From Selaginella moellendorffii (lineage: Eukaryota; Streptophyta; Lycopodiopsida; Selaginellales; Selaginellaceae): DNA of 42,204 nt. The stretch's first letter is position 1. Each line of letters opens with the position of its first letter. Made by a program: the position numbers and the translations under genes. Location: the NCBI RefSeq assembly GCF_000143415.4, contig NW_003314268.1, positions 1 through 42,204 on the forward strand, in the 5' to 3' direction. The notes under the pieces were generated by a model. The model did not search any database. It saw only the letters and a list, made by a program, of their open reading frames with translations, and had not been told where the DNA came from. Of this stretch, positions 1 to 10,300 are shown piece by piece.

Positions 1-30
1 GCTCCGCCCAAGTAGCTAGGTCTCTGTCGA

Positions 31-38
31 TATAAAAA
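31..38 (+). promoter_or_regulatory. TATA box of the O-methyltransferase gene
   Basis: The sequence TATAAAAA lies 114-121 bases upstream of the ATG at 152. It suits a core promoter with a 5' leader of roughly 85-90 bases. No transcript data are available, so the role is inferred from sequence and distance. Confidence 0.5.
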
Positions 39-151
39 GCGTAGATTTGCTCACTTGTTTGTAGAGCTCCATTTTAGTTTATAGTGCTCCCCTCAAGTTC
101 ACAATCCACCTGTGGCACGCTGTTTCATCTTCACCATTCACCTCGGATTTC

Positions 152-1291
152 ATGGCTGCGTTTGCTCCTGGTGAGGAGCTCGTCCTCTATGCTACTATCC
201 CCCTCGCTCTCAATGCGGTGGTGAAGCTGGGAGCCTTCGACGAGATAGCAGATTCGGTCCTCTCTGCTTCTGAGATTGTTTCCCGGATTACAAACAACCC
301 ATCTGCGAATGTTGCATTTCTGGACAGAACTCTCCGAGTTCTGGCAACTTACGGGGTTGTGAACGAGACCGTTGTGCAGGGGCAGCGCAAGTATGGGCTC
401 TCCGAGATAGGCAAGCGTTTTTCTCCAGGAACGAAATTGGCAGCGCGTGGTTTGAGTGTCATGTGCAATCACCGGATCTTCCTCAAGCCTTTCGAGCATC
501 TTGCCGAAGGCATTCTTGATGGTGGCGAGCCATTCCGCAAAGCCCACGGCAAAACCGCATACGAGCTTGTGGCTGAGGAGCCGGAATTCAACAACAGCTT
601 CAACCTCTGCATGGCCGATCATTCCAAGAGGTCCAGTGCTGTGCTGCTGGATTGCTACAAGGGATTTGCAAGCACCAAAACTCTGGTCGATGTTGGTGGC
701 GGCAATGGAGCATTGCTGTGTGACATTCGAACTCGCTATCCGCATATCAAAGGCATAAATTTCGATCAGCCCCATGTTGTTTCTCAGGGAATTGCATCTG
801 AAGGTATCCTCTCACAGATTTTTCATGCTCGATCATTCAAGCACTCTTTGTTTACTTCTTCCAGGAGTGGAGCATGCTGGTGGCGACATGTTCGGATCAA
901 TTCCCCAAGGAGATTCAATCATGTTGAAGGTAAAGGATCCAGAGTCAAATTCTCCTTGCCAATCTGGTGTTTCATTCCTTTCTAGTGGATTCTCCACAAC
1001 TGGAACGACGAACAGTGCCTGAAGATCCTGCAAAACTGCTACAAATCCCTTCCTGCTCAGGGAGGGAAAGTCATTGTCGTGGAAGTTTTACTACCTTCTG
1101 AAGCTTATCAAGCTGCCAGTGAGTTTGAGCTGCGAATTGGACTGCTCCTAGATCTTGTCATGATGGTTAATTTCAACGGCAAGGAGCGGACCTTTGAAGA
1201 GTACCAGGCGCTCACCGAACAAGCTGGTTTCAACAAAGTGCATCTTGTCAACGTCTCCAATGGACTAGCAATTCTGGAGTTTCACAAGTAG
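152..1291 (+). CDS. COMT-type plant O-methyltransferase (three exons)
   Basis: Model: join(152..803, 865..929, 986..1291), 340 aa, with two 56-61 bp GT-AG introns; the frame is continuous across both junctions. It should transfer a methyl group from S-adenosylmethionine to a phenolic hydroxyl, as in phenylpropanoid or flavonoid metabolism, in the cytosol. Seen: an N-terminal helical dimerisation region (about 1-95), the SAM-binding motif VDVGGGNG (179-186), the second SAM motif INFDQPHVV (202-210), the catalytic-histidine motif WILHNWND (His about 243), GGKVIVVE, and the late motif GKERTFEEY, whose acidic residue assists catalysis in the family. It is slightly short against the usual 350-370 aa, mainly at the N terminus. 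Substrate cannot be read from sequence: caffeate/5-hydroxyferulate-type, flavonoid or other phenol are all possible. The start is the first ATG after the TATA box and gives a family-like N terminus. Confidence 0.88.
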
Positions 1292-2018
1292 CCACTCTTG
1301 GCTGTCACCGTAACACAATGAAATTGTTTTTAAATTTTGATGTTGAATCATTCATTCATTTATATATGCCCACCATGAAACATGAAATCAAAAGATTTAG
1401 AAATGCTATTTTGAAGAAGATTGCCAATGTAGTCCATGTCTTCCCAAATCCATATAGAAGACAAGAGGCACGTTCAAGCACCATTAAATTTAAGCTGTGT
1501 TTAAGCTCAATGTCAATTTCCTAGTGGGAGAATATACTTTAGGATGGTTTTGCTCTGCTCAACAATTTATGTGCTAGTCAGTACTGGAAAGTAGCATTCA
1601 TTCATATTCTATTTACATGGCCTCATGGCACCCCCGAAGAAGCCCAAGGGATTTAAATAAGCTGCATAAATGATTGTCTTCATAGTAGATGTTTTTTGTT
1701 GTCTCCAGCTAGAGTCACCCACTTAGTCTCTTATGCTTTCAGCTTGTGATTCATTGTTGCCCTTAGGGTAATGGTTCATGTAGTGGTCACAAGTGTATAC
1801 ATCATGTCTATTACAAGGGCTTGGGCTTCTATCTCCAATAAAATTCACACAATTGCATTGCCCATTTTGTATTGCCAAGGATGATATGAAGGATTTAGTC
1901 TTGGACTCAATCATAAATTTGTTCTAAGACTCATTATTAGACTTGGTTTCATATAATCCAAAGTCTTTATGTGATTTTAAAATCCTAAGCCTCCTAAACC
2001 CTAAGTCTAAACCCAAGT
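1292..2018. other. 3' flank and spacer of the O-methyltransferase gene
   Basis: This AT-rich stretch begins with the probable 3' UTR. Short open frames here have no recognisable protein character. The end, 1990-2015, holds AAACCCTA-like telobox motifs next to the repeat unit that follows. I see no gene. Confidence 0.6.
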
Positions 2019-2372
2019 GTTGAGACACAAATCCCTAAGTCCAAAGTGGAGCCGAAAGGGTGCCATATAGTAGTGGCTGAAGCAAAAGCCAAACGAACGT
2101 AACACATTTGGATTAAAAGCTCTAATTTGAAAAGTTGAGAGCAGGAGTGGAACTCCTAATGAAGTGTTCGAGGAACAAACACGAGGCAAGCAATAAGTAA
2201 GTCTCTAAAAAAGGGGATCGATACATGAATATGGAGTGTCTAAGATGGATTTGAGATGGAGTTTGAGATGGACACAAGATGGAGTTTGAGATGGACTCAA
2301 GATGGAATTCAAAATGGACCCGAGATAAAATCTGAGATGGACCTAAGATGGAGTCCGAGATGGACCCAAACA
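2019..2372. repeat. Left direct repeat (LTR-like), copy A
   Basis: About 200 bases align with copy B at 4602 onward: the start GAGACACAAATCCCTAAGTCC, the segment around GTGGAACTCC, and the stretch ending near GCAATAAG. It then continues into a short degenerate 12-bp repeat tract at about 2237-2370. It has diverged from copy B by many substitutions, so the pair is old. Confidence 0.6.
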
Positions 2373-2670
2373 TATGAGGTCAAAAGGCAAATAGTATTGG
2401 GATGGAATTAAACCATAGAAATTGAAGGGCATAACTAACAGTGGTTATGTAAATTGGGAGTGGAGAATCAAAAGGGTGCTCGAGGATGTTGTTACTAGCA
2501 ACTGCGATGCGATGGAGAATCTAAAATGTGGAATTATCTATGTTAGACTATATGGTGAGTAAGGAGCTTGCAAAGAAGAAGCCTTAGCAAGCTTTCCTTG
2601 AAAATTCCCAAAGACAATTCTAGATGGATACCTAGAAAGCCAAGTGTAAATGGCTCCTAAAGCGCACGAA

Positions 2671-2696
2671 ATTAGAGTGGCGCAGCAGAAGCGTGG
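2671..2696 (+). repeat. Fragment like the 5' half of initiator tRNA-Met
   Basis: These 26 bases match nucleotides 1-26 of the tRNA-iMet gene at 36468-36493 at 24 of 26 positions (differences at tRNA positions 3 and 17). They include the A-box-like TGGCGCAGCAGAAGCG. The anticodon arm and 3' half do not follow, so it is not a functional tRNA. It has the same sense as the tRNA, so it is not an ordinary primer-binding site, which would match the tRNA 3' end in reverse complement. Confidence 0.65.
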
Positions 2697-3093
2697 TTTT
2701 GAAGTTGGCCATGAGGTGAGGCTATCAAGGTTGGGAAAGTAGTTCCCGAGTGTTCAAAGAGAGGGCTTTGAACAAAAGTCGATGGTTAAGGGCTTTCACG
2801 CTTATGCATGAACTATGTTACGATGGTCAGATGATTTGCTAAGTGAGATTGGCAAGTCGGGAGAACGAATACCCTAGTTGAAGGAGCCAACTTCAAAGGG
2901 GTGGCCAATAGGGCCAAGCATGGAGGAGTCCATGCATGATCACAAACTTGTCAAGTGAAAGGACTTGGCAGTGCGGAGGAATTAGGTTCTTAAGTTGTGA
3001 TCTGTAATGTGCTTTAAATGTATGATGGTGCACCGGTGTGGGGAGTCACGCCAGGCATCCTGTGTGATGCCGTCCATAAATGCATATACGGAG

Positions 3094-3140
3094 GTTGGGT
3101 TTGAGTCCCGACCCTCTAGTGCTTGGGTTCGAATCCCAAC
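3094..3140 (+). repeat. Two tandem tRNA T-arm-like motifs
   Basis: Two copies of a five-base stem, seven-base loop structure lie about 30 bases apart: TTGGG-TTTGAGT-CCCGA and TTGGG-TTCGAAT-CCCAA. The second contains a perfect pol III B-box GGTTCGAATCC (3126-3136). No full tRNA cloverleaf surrounds them. A tRNA-derived SINE fragment is the likely origin. Confidence 0.5.
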
Positions 3141-3154
3141 TCACTAGGGCGTGG

Positions 3155-3440
3155 TGATGGTTTGGAATATGAGGACACTCATATTTCGGTGGTCATGGAC
3201 TCTCAGTGGGGAGACTGGTTTGGGCACACCGCCAAGCGAGGGATGCCTCGAAGTCGTGATGCACGGTTAGATTGCTTAGTGTGAAAGCTTGGCATATCTA
3301 ACTTGAACACTTTGGTGCAAGTGGCACCAAGGACGTGGTGAATGAGATGGGGACACCCAGTCTTAGTTGCTATGGACCCTTAGCCAGAAGGGTTGGCTTG
3401 GGCGCATTGCCAAGTGTGGGGGATGCCCTCGGGGTCATGG
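3155..3440. repeat. Degenerate direct repeat, period about 180 bp
   Basis: Two blocks (about 3155-3260 and 3335-3440) share the order GTGGTGA, GGACAC, ATGGAC, GGGC(A/G)CA, CCAAG and GGGATGCC. They are clearly related but only partly alike. No coding frame is kept, so this is internal structure of the non-coding element. Confidence 0.5.
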
Positions 3441-4601
3441 TAAACAACTTAAAGGTTTAGAAGATGTAGTACCTATTGGCAAACCTGTTAAAGTGCTAAA
3501 TCACTAGGTGATTTTATGGCTAAAACAAGGACAAGGTCAAGGTTAAGGAATAAGGTTCCTAGTTCAAAAGCGTTGATTTGAACTATTGATGATAATGTGG
3601 CTTGGGCAAGAAGACTAAGTGGGAAGAACACTTCAAGGAAACGAGCTATGTCAAAGCGATGGCATAGTGAGTCTGAAGAAAGTAGTCTCTATAAGGGACC
3701 CATGGGAAAGTCTCAAAGTTGGGCCGTGAATAGAACCCACAATAGAAAATGTTAAAGAGACGTACTAAGGGTGAACACCCTCTAGACTTGGCAAAGCAAA
3801 GTTTTTACTATGGAACTGAAAGGATACCTCAAGATTGGAGGTTGCGATCTTATGTTGCTAGGTGCAACCATCAAGGATAGGAGCAAAAGACTAGTGGCTA
3901 AGAAAAACCCATGGGAATCATGGGAAATAATCCAAATGGCAAAGTTAGGCCGAGAACACTAATGTGTTAGGTGCTAACAGATTGTGGGAAAGGCAATGTT
4001 TTCTCAAGGATGGATTCTCAACTGCTCCAATTTGGTGAAAGTGGAAGCTCCAATGGAGGAGCGGTAAGGTAGCCAAATAATAGGGCTGTGGGCAGCCCTA
4101 ACACAAATTATGATAATTGGAATTTAGTGCCAAAGATGGCACGATATTGAAGAAAGGATGATTGTGCCCTCAAGTAAAGAACTTCCTAGGATGGGGAAGT
4201 GGAGTTGCTCCATGTGCAACGTAAAGTGTCAGAGACACCTAGAAAATTGATTTGGAGAAGTCAAAATTAAAAGTTCCAAAGTGCAAATGTTATGTTGATG
4301 GAATCTAAGACTACTCAAGAATGAGTAGTGGAATTGAGTTAGAGAAGGTGTCTCTAACGGGTTTAGCGAGAACTGAACCAATAAAAAGGAGTGAACCACC
4401 CCAAGTGGCCGAATAAGTTTCTATGTTAGAGAGATTATGCTCCTTAGAGGATGGACAAGGCATGGTGAGCCTTCAGTGTCAAACCATAGACAAATATTAG
4501 TTGGGTGCCAAGGATGGAAATGGTAATACATGCGGGTGTTACTTTATAAAAGGGGTTACCATTCGATGAGGACATCAAACTTCGTCTATGGGTGGTGGAG
4601 T

Positions 4602-4827
4602 TGTGAGACACAAATCCCTAAGTCCCCAAAGTGGAGCCAAAAGGGTGCCACGTGGAAGTGGCCGAAGCAAAGGCCAAACAAGTGTAACACGTGTGGACCA
4701 AAAAACTTCAACTTGAAAAGTCGAGGGTGGGAGTGGAACTCCCAACAAAGTGCTTGAGGAATGAGCACAAAGCGAGCAATAAGCGAGGCTCTAAAAGGGA
4801 CCAAAAAGGACCAACACATGAAGAGTC
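4602..4827. repeat. Right direct repeat (LTR-like), copy B
   Basis: This is the second copy of the unit at 2019, with the same start and the same run GTGGAACTCC followed by AGTGCTTGAGGAA and GCGAGCAATAAG. It leads straight into the large GAGATGGA minisatellite. It contains CACGTGG and ACACGTGTG, which are absent from copy A. Confidence 0.6.
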
Positions 4828-5132
4828 CGAGATGGACCTAAGATGGAGTCCGAGATGAACCTGAGATGGAGTCCGAGATGGACCTGAAATGGAGTCTGAG
4901 ATGGACCCGAGATAGAGTCCGAGATGGAGTCTGAGATGGACCCGAGATGGAGTCCGAGATGGACCCAAGATGGAGTCCAAGATGGAGTCCGAGATGGACC
5001 CGAGATGGAGTCCGAGATGGAGTCCGAGATGGACCTGAAATGGAGTCTGAGATGGACCCGAGATAGAGTCCGAGATGGAGTCTGAGATGGACCCGAGATG
5101 GAGTCCGAGATGGAGTCCAAAATGGAGACTTG
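4828..5132. repeat. Minisatellite of 12-bp unit GAGATGGA(GTCC/CCCG)
   Basis: About 25 copies of a 12-bp unit alternate between GAGATGGAGTCC and GAGATGGACCCG-like forms, giving a 24-bp period. A block of about 90 bases starting near 4881 recurs almost exactly 151 bases later, near 5032, which shows a higher-order duplication. The tract makes long but meaningless serine/proline-rich frames on the minus strand. It abuts the PPR pseudogene at about 5133. Confidence 0.85.
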
Positions 5133-6500
5133 ATAGAAATTTGAACATCAAGAAAAGGTGTGTTGCAGCGATGCTTCGATGAGATGCGATCCAACAACAT
5201 GGTACCCAACATGTTCCTGTGTAGCATCTTGATCGACGGGCTGTGCAAGGCCAAGCGATCGATTGACGTGCTGCGGTGCTTCCGCACGATGCAAGGCGCC
5301 GGGATCGTGGCGGACACGGTGATCTACACTGTGCTACTCTCGGGGCTGTGGAAGGAGAAACGGCTGGATCAAGCGCTGGCGATCTTACACGAGATGCGCG
5401 ACCATGGATGCGAGCCAAACGTGGTGACTTACAACTCGCTCATTGATGGGCTGTGCAAGAACAACGAGCCCGATCGCGCGCAGGAGCTCTTCGAGCACAT
5501 GAAGAGCGTGGAGTGCTCGCCATTGGTGACTTACAACACGCTGCTAGATGGGCTCTTCTGGACTGGCAAGCTCGAGAGCGCCATGGTGCTCTTCCAGGAG
5601 ATGCTGGGCACGACGTGATCTCCTTCAACATCCTCGTCACTGGGCTGTGCCGCGCTGGGAAGATCGAGACCGCACTGGAGTTCTTCCGCAAGATGAACGT
5701 GATCACTTACAGCGTGCTCATCGATGGGCTGTGCAAGGCCAACCGGGTGAGCTAGGCGGTGGAGCTCCTGGAATCCATGAAAGCTCGCGGCTGCTCGCCG
5801 GACGTGATCACCTCAACGATCCTGGTGGATGGGCTTTGCAAGGAGAGCAAGGTGGCGGCGGCCTGGGAAGTTCTTTGTGAGATGCTCGACGCTGGATGCG
5901 TCCCCAACCTGGTGACTTCCAAGTCGCTGCTGCATGGGCTGTGCCGCGCAAGGCGAGTGAGCGATGCGCTGGCGCTCATGCGCGACATGACGTGCCGCGG
6001 CTGCACGCCCAACGTCGTGACATACGGTACGCTCATCGACGGGCTGTGCAAGGTGGGGCGAGTCAAGGACGTGTGCGCGATGCTGGCTGACATGATCGAC
6101 AAGGGCAGTACGTCGGTACAACATGCTCATCAACAGGCTTGCGAGGCGGACCAGGTGGACGAGAGCATCGCACGGTATCCGGCTGTATCAAGCCTGACGT
6201 GTCACATACAGCAGCGTCCTCTACGGGCTGGGCCGCTCCAACCGGCTGGACGAGGCGTGCCGCCTGCTGCTCTACATCAAGTCGCGTGGCTGCCCTACAG
6301 CACGCTCATCGACGGGCTTTGCAAGGCCGGCAATCTCTACGAGGTGATGACCGGCGATGGCTGTGATGCCGACGTCGTGACATACAGCACGCTCATCGAC
6401 GGGCTGTGCAAAGGTGGGAGAGTGGACGAGGCGCATTTGCTACTGGCCAGGATGGTCCGGATGGGAACGCCGTCATCGACCTTGACTTACAACTTACAGC
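5133..6500 (+). pseudogene. P-class PPR protein gene, 5'-truncated and frameshifted
   Basis: Consecutive 35-residue PPR motifs are visible, with signatures such as VVTYNSLIDGLCK, VITYSVLIDGLCK and VVTYSTLIDGLCKGG. P-class PPR proteins bind organellar RNA. The reading frame is broken: a frame change near 5610, an in-frame TAG at 5753-5755, and at least two further shifts between about 6105 and 6290. A motif reading VTYSSVLYGLGRSN there lies in a different frame. There is no start codon or targeting peptide: the left edge is the minisatellite, so the 5' end was lost. The GC content is much higher than the flanks. An expressed spliced gene is unlikely because the breaks fall inside motifs and lack splice sites. 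Confidence 0.85.
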
Positions 6501-6894
6501 AGTGCCATGGGAGCGAAGATTATGGTTGCAATGTATTTTTGCACATTGATATACTTGCCAGGGACTTGTTTGCATTCTAAATTTCGTACTCCTTTTACTA
6601 AAATGTTCTCTGATGTGGAGTGGAGCAAAGCAGTATCACCGTCACTGAGGCCTGCTTCGAGTATGCAGCAAGCAGCATGTTCCGGAACGGATCCACGCCA
6701 CAAAACACCTCCTTCCCGATGCCTCCTCATGTCGTAGAATGCACTGCTTGTGACCAAGCAAACCTTCACCTGGATGCTCACGATGGGCTCTGAAAACCTT
6801 CTTGGCGTCTCGCGCGGGAGAGGAAGAACATTAACATTGGGCGTGTATCGGTTAAGTACATGGTTTGATAATAAAGTAATGCGAACATGGTTGC

Positions 6895-6970
6895 TAAGGA
6901 ATTGGTTATCAGGTTAGTGTAGAGGTGGACCGGAAGTAGAAGACTCGGGTTCGAGGCAGCCCAAGGGTCC
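6895..6970 (+). repeat. tRNA-derived (SINE-like) fragment 1
   Basis: It has an A-box-like stretch GGTTAGTGTAGAGGTGG (6912-6928) and a B-box-like GGGTTCGAGGC (6947-6957) at tRNA-like spacing. The acceptor and anticodon stems do not close into a normal tRNA. It is followed by an AT-rich tail. A degraded tRNA gene is the alternative. Confidence 0.45.
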
Positions 6971-7044
6971 AATCAACAAGGACTTTACTAAAAAGGTTTT
7001 TTCTCAATAAATACCACTATTTCTTGTTCGCTGGCTCACTAAAA

Positions 7045-7110
7045 AGCCCTAGACTATTTGGTAGAGGTGTCAAGCTTACAAAGCACAAGTCCAAGGTTCG
7101 AATCCTATAG
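7045..7110 (+). repeat. tRNA-derived (SINE-like) fragment 2
   Basis: It has the A-box-like TTGGTAGAGGTGTC (7058-7071) and a perfect B-box GGTTCGAATCC (7095-7105). Together with fragment 1, 150 bp upstream, it suggests two SINE or tRNA relics in tandem. No anticodon stem is convincing. Confidence 0.45.
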
Positions 7111-7319
7111 TTTCTTTGGCTCCTGAGAATATGGAGTTCGTGTATCAAAAGAAACTAAAACGCGCCACATCAAATTCCCATGGACTCAAAGCCTTGTCTC
7201 CCGACATTGCGATTCCTCGTGTTACTTTGCGAAGAGGATGAAGGAGCCCTAAAGTGCCCTAAAGGAAGATCTTCGGAATTTTAGGGTTCTTCGACAAAGA
7301 TTCTTTTGGCGCTCGACGG

Positions 7320-10300
7320 ATGGATGCATTTCCTTCGACCCGCGCTCCACAGGTACTGCCACAGATTGGGACAATGCCGGGGTCACAGCACACAGCGGAG
7401 CTCCTTTCGGGGTTGAAATCCTGCGGGAGCTCCAAGGATTTAGAGAAGGGAAGGGTGCTCCACGATCGCGCCATCCAGAGCGGGGTTTGCTCCAATCTCT
7501 ACGTTTCTTGCAGCTTGATCGGCATGTATGGGAGGTGTGGCAGCCTGGTTGAGGCGAGGAGGGTGTTTGACAGGATGCCTTGCCACAATGTAGTGGCCTG
7601 GAACGCTTTCATCTTGGAACACGCAGAGAATGGCGAAGAATCTCGTGCTCTGGAAGCCTTCTCATGGATGGAAAGCCAGGGTTGCGCACCGGATTCCGGG
7701 ACATTCTTTGCAGCGATCAAGGCTTGCTCTGCTCTAGCGGTCAGAGAAGAAGCGAGACTCATCGGTGGGAAGATGATCAAGCTGGAAGCTCTGGAACAAG
7801 GCATGAGAATCCACTCTCGAGCTAAGAGAAGCGGCAAAGATGATCACGTAGCGAGCTCGCTGGTGGAAATGTACGCATACTGTGGAAGAATGGTGGAAGC
7901 ATGCATGGTTTTCTATAGAAGCTCCCGGCACAGTGTCATCTCGTGGACTGTTCTAGTGCTCGGGTACGTAGCAAACGGGGAGAGTGAGCTAGCACTCGAG
8001 GTTTTTGGCAGTATGGGAGCTGGAGAGATCAAGCCGGATGGTCGATGCTTTGGCGCAGCAGTGAAAGCTTGCTCCGATTTGGCTGGGAGAGAAAAGTGGG
8101 GAGAAGCTTTGGATGGAACGGCTGTAAAAGTTAGCGCTCTGGGAAAAGGGAGAGGAATCCATCGCCAAGCGAGACGAGTGCTGGATGTTTTCCTGGGAAA
8201 TGCTCTGGTGGATATGTTTGCGAAGTGTAGGAGCATGGCTGATGCCCGAGGAGTTTTCGACAGGATGCCTTCCCACAATGTGGTCTCGTGGAACACGCTA
8301 CTGGTGGGATACGTAGACAATGGAGAAGCAGAGCTGGCGCTGGAAAGCAGCGGATTCCTTGACGTTTGTCGCAGGTTTGAAGGCCTGCATTGGATTAGCA
8401 GCGAAAGAAGAAGCCACAAGCTTTGAAGGGAAGATGGTGAAAGTGGATTCTCTGGAGAAGGGGATGGCGATTCACATCCAGGCCGCGGAGAAAGGATACA
8501 AGAGGGACGACTTTTTGTCGAACACTCTCGTGGACATGTATGCCAAGTGTGGAAGCATGGTGGAGGCTGAGAGAGTTTTCAGGAGCATGCCTTGCCACAG
8601 CCTGGTGTCGTGGACGGTGCTCATGCTGGGATACGTGCTCGCCAAGATCACGTCCGTCTTAAAGTAGTTTCTCGAGTCTCCATGAAGAGCCAGTATTCTC
8701 TCCAAGCATTTCAGCTTGACCAGCTTTCCATCAACCTCCACGGCCACTTCCTTGGTCGCCAAGCCGAGACAGGCCTTCGACACAGCAACTAAAGCCATAG
8801 CATCTGGAACGAGGCCACTGTTTTTCATCTGAGAAAACAAATCCAAAGCTACCTCTGCTTGCGAGTTATCCACTTACGCGCGAAGTGGAAGCCTGATGGA
8901 TGCTCGAAGAGTTTTCGACCAGATGTGCTCGCACGACGTCATGTCGTGGACTTCGCTGGTTCTGGCCTGTGTCGATTGCGGAGAGGAAGACACGGCACTA
9001 GAGCTGTTCCAACGTATGATATGCGAGGGGCATGCGCTCACGTCTTCGAGCATTGTCACAGCAGCACTCAAGGCTTGCATCCGCGTCGCTGCAAGGGAAG
9101 AGGCCACTCAGGTGGATGGAAAGGCTGTCAAAGTTTCGTCACTGGAGAAAGGGATTGCTATCCATTGCCAGGCATCCAAACTCCTTCGACACTGGGACTT
9201 CGTTTTGGACAGCAGTTTGATGGAGATGTATGCCAAGTGTGGGAGTCTGGTGGACGCCCAGCGAGTTTTCGACAGCATGCCACACCGTGATGTAGTCTCG
9301 TGGACAGTGCTCATGTCGGGGTACGCGGAATGTGGTGATGGAAACAAAGTTTTGGAGCTCTTTGTGGGAATGAAACTGAAACTCGGTCAGGCCTGCTGTG
9401 CTCTAGATGCTCGAGTCTTCGTCCCCGTGCTCAAGGGAAGCTCTTCTGTGGGATCGCTGGAAGTCACTAAAGCCATTGTTGGGGAAGTATACAGATATGG
9501 AGCCGAGAAAGACATTGTGCTCTCCAACAGCATGGTGGACGTGTTTGGAAAAGCCGGAAGTATGAACGACGCACAGCAGACGTTTGACGCAGACTCGAGA
9601 TCTGATAGCATGGAACGCTCTCGCAGCTGGATACAGCCGCCAGGGCGACGCCGAGAAGGTCCTGGATGTCTTTCACCGGGCTGTGGACGACGAAGGAGTT
9701 GAGCCGGACAGTGTGACGCTGCTGTTTCCTCGCTGCGTGCAGCCACGCCGGCATGGTGACTAGAGGCAGGAAGTACTTCGACGCAATGCTCTCGAAGTAT
9801 GGAGTGAGTCCGAGGTGTGAGCACCGGGTGTGCGTGGTAGACATGCTCGGTCGGGCCAACCAGCTATGTGAGGCACTGGCAATGGTGACTGGCATGGGCT
9901 CGGAAGCGAGTGCGCTCACTTGGAGGACACTCCTGGCTGCTTACCGGACGTGGAGAGATGTGGAGACCGGAAAGGTGGCGTTCGAATCGCTCGTGAAGAT
10001 TGACGACAGAGACACAGCAGCGTACTCTCTCATGTCCAACCTGCTTGGGAGCGTCGGATTGTGGGAGGAGCAGTCACGGCTCCTGCGAAGTCAAGAGGAA
10101 CTCTTCGCCCAGCAGCAGGCAGAGGCATCCTACATCGACTGCGGAGGATTGGTGAAAGAGCGAGGACGATGCCCGTGCTTGTTGCCGAGAAAACAAGCGT
10201 CGCTCCGACACCACCGCGCGTGCCGCCAATTGAAGGGACGCGAGCTCATCCGCGAGAAAGCACTTCCACTGGCAAGAGACACCATCCGGGACCTCCTCAA

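Larger units (their letters stand above)
2019..5132. mobile_element. Candidate non-autonomous LTR-type element (non-coding)
   Basis: Two related direct repeats begin with TGTTGAGACACAAATCCC (2019) and TGTGAGACACAAATCCC (4602). They enclose about 2.2 kb that has no long coding frame and no recognisable gag or pol motif. Both repeats run through the same unique part and then into a GAGATGGA minisatellite. This is the layout of a TRIM- or LARD-like LTR retroelement. The TG start fits, but I could not find a matching CA end, a clear primer-binding site or a target-site duplication. The right copy runs directly into a PPR pseudogene. A tandem or segmental duplication is the alternative. Confidence 0.45.
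6581..7319. other. Spacer between the two PPR relics, with tRNA-like repeats
   Basis: No convincing protein-coding frame is present. The stretch holds the two tRNA-like SINE candidates listed separately (6895-6970 and 7045-7110). The last 60 bases before 7320 would have been the 5' leader of the second PPR gene. Confidence 0.6.

Noticed and set aside
2671-2696. Primer-binding site of the LTR-like element
   Set aside because: It matches the 5' half of the tRNA in the sense direction, whereas a primer site is complementary to the 3' end.
4708-5418. Minus-strand frames rich in SISDSISGPS-like repeats
   Set aside because: They are the translation of the 12-bp minisatellite plus the antisense of the PPR relic, with no splice or start logic.
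8472-8873. A separate minus-strand gene
   Set aside because: Its first 79 codons are the inverted PPR repeat and the rest is antisense to the plus-strand PPR.
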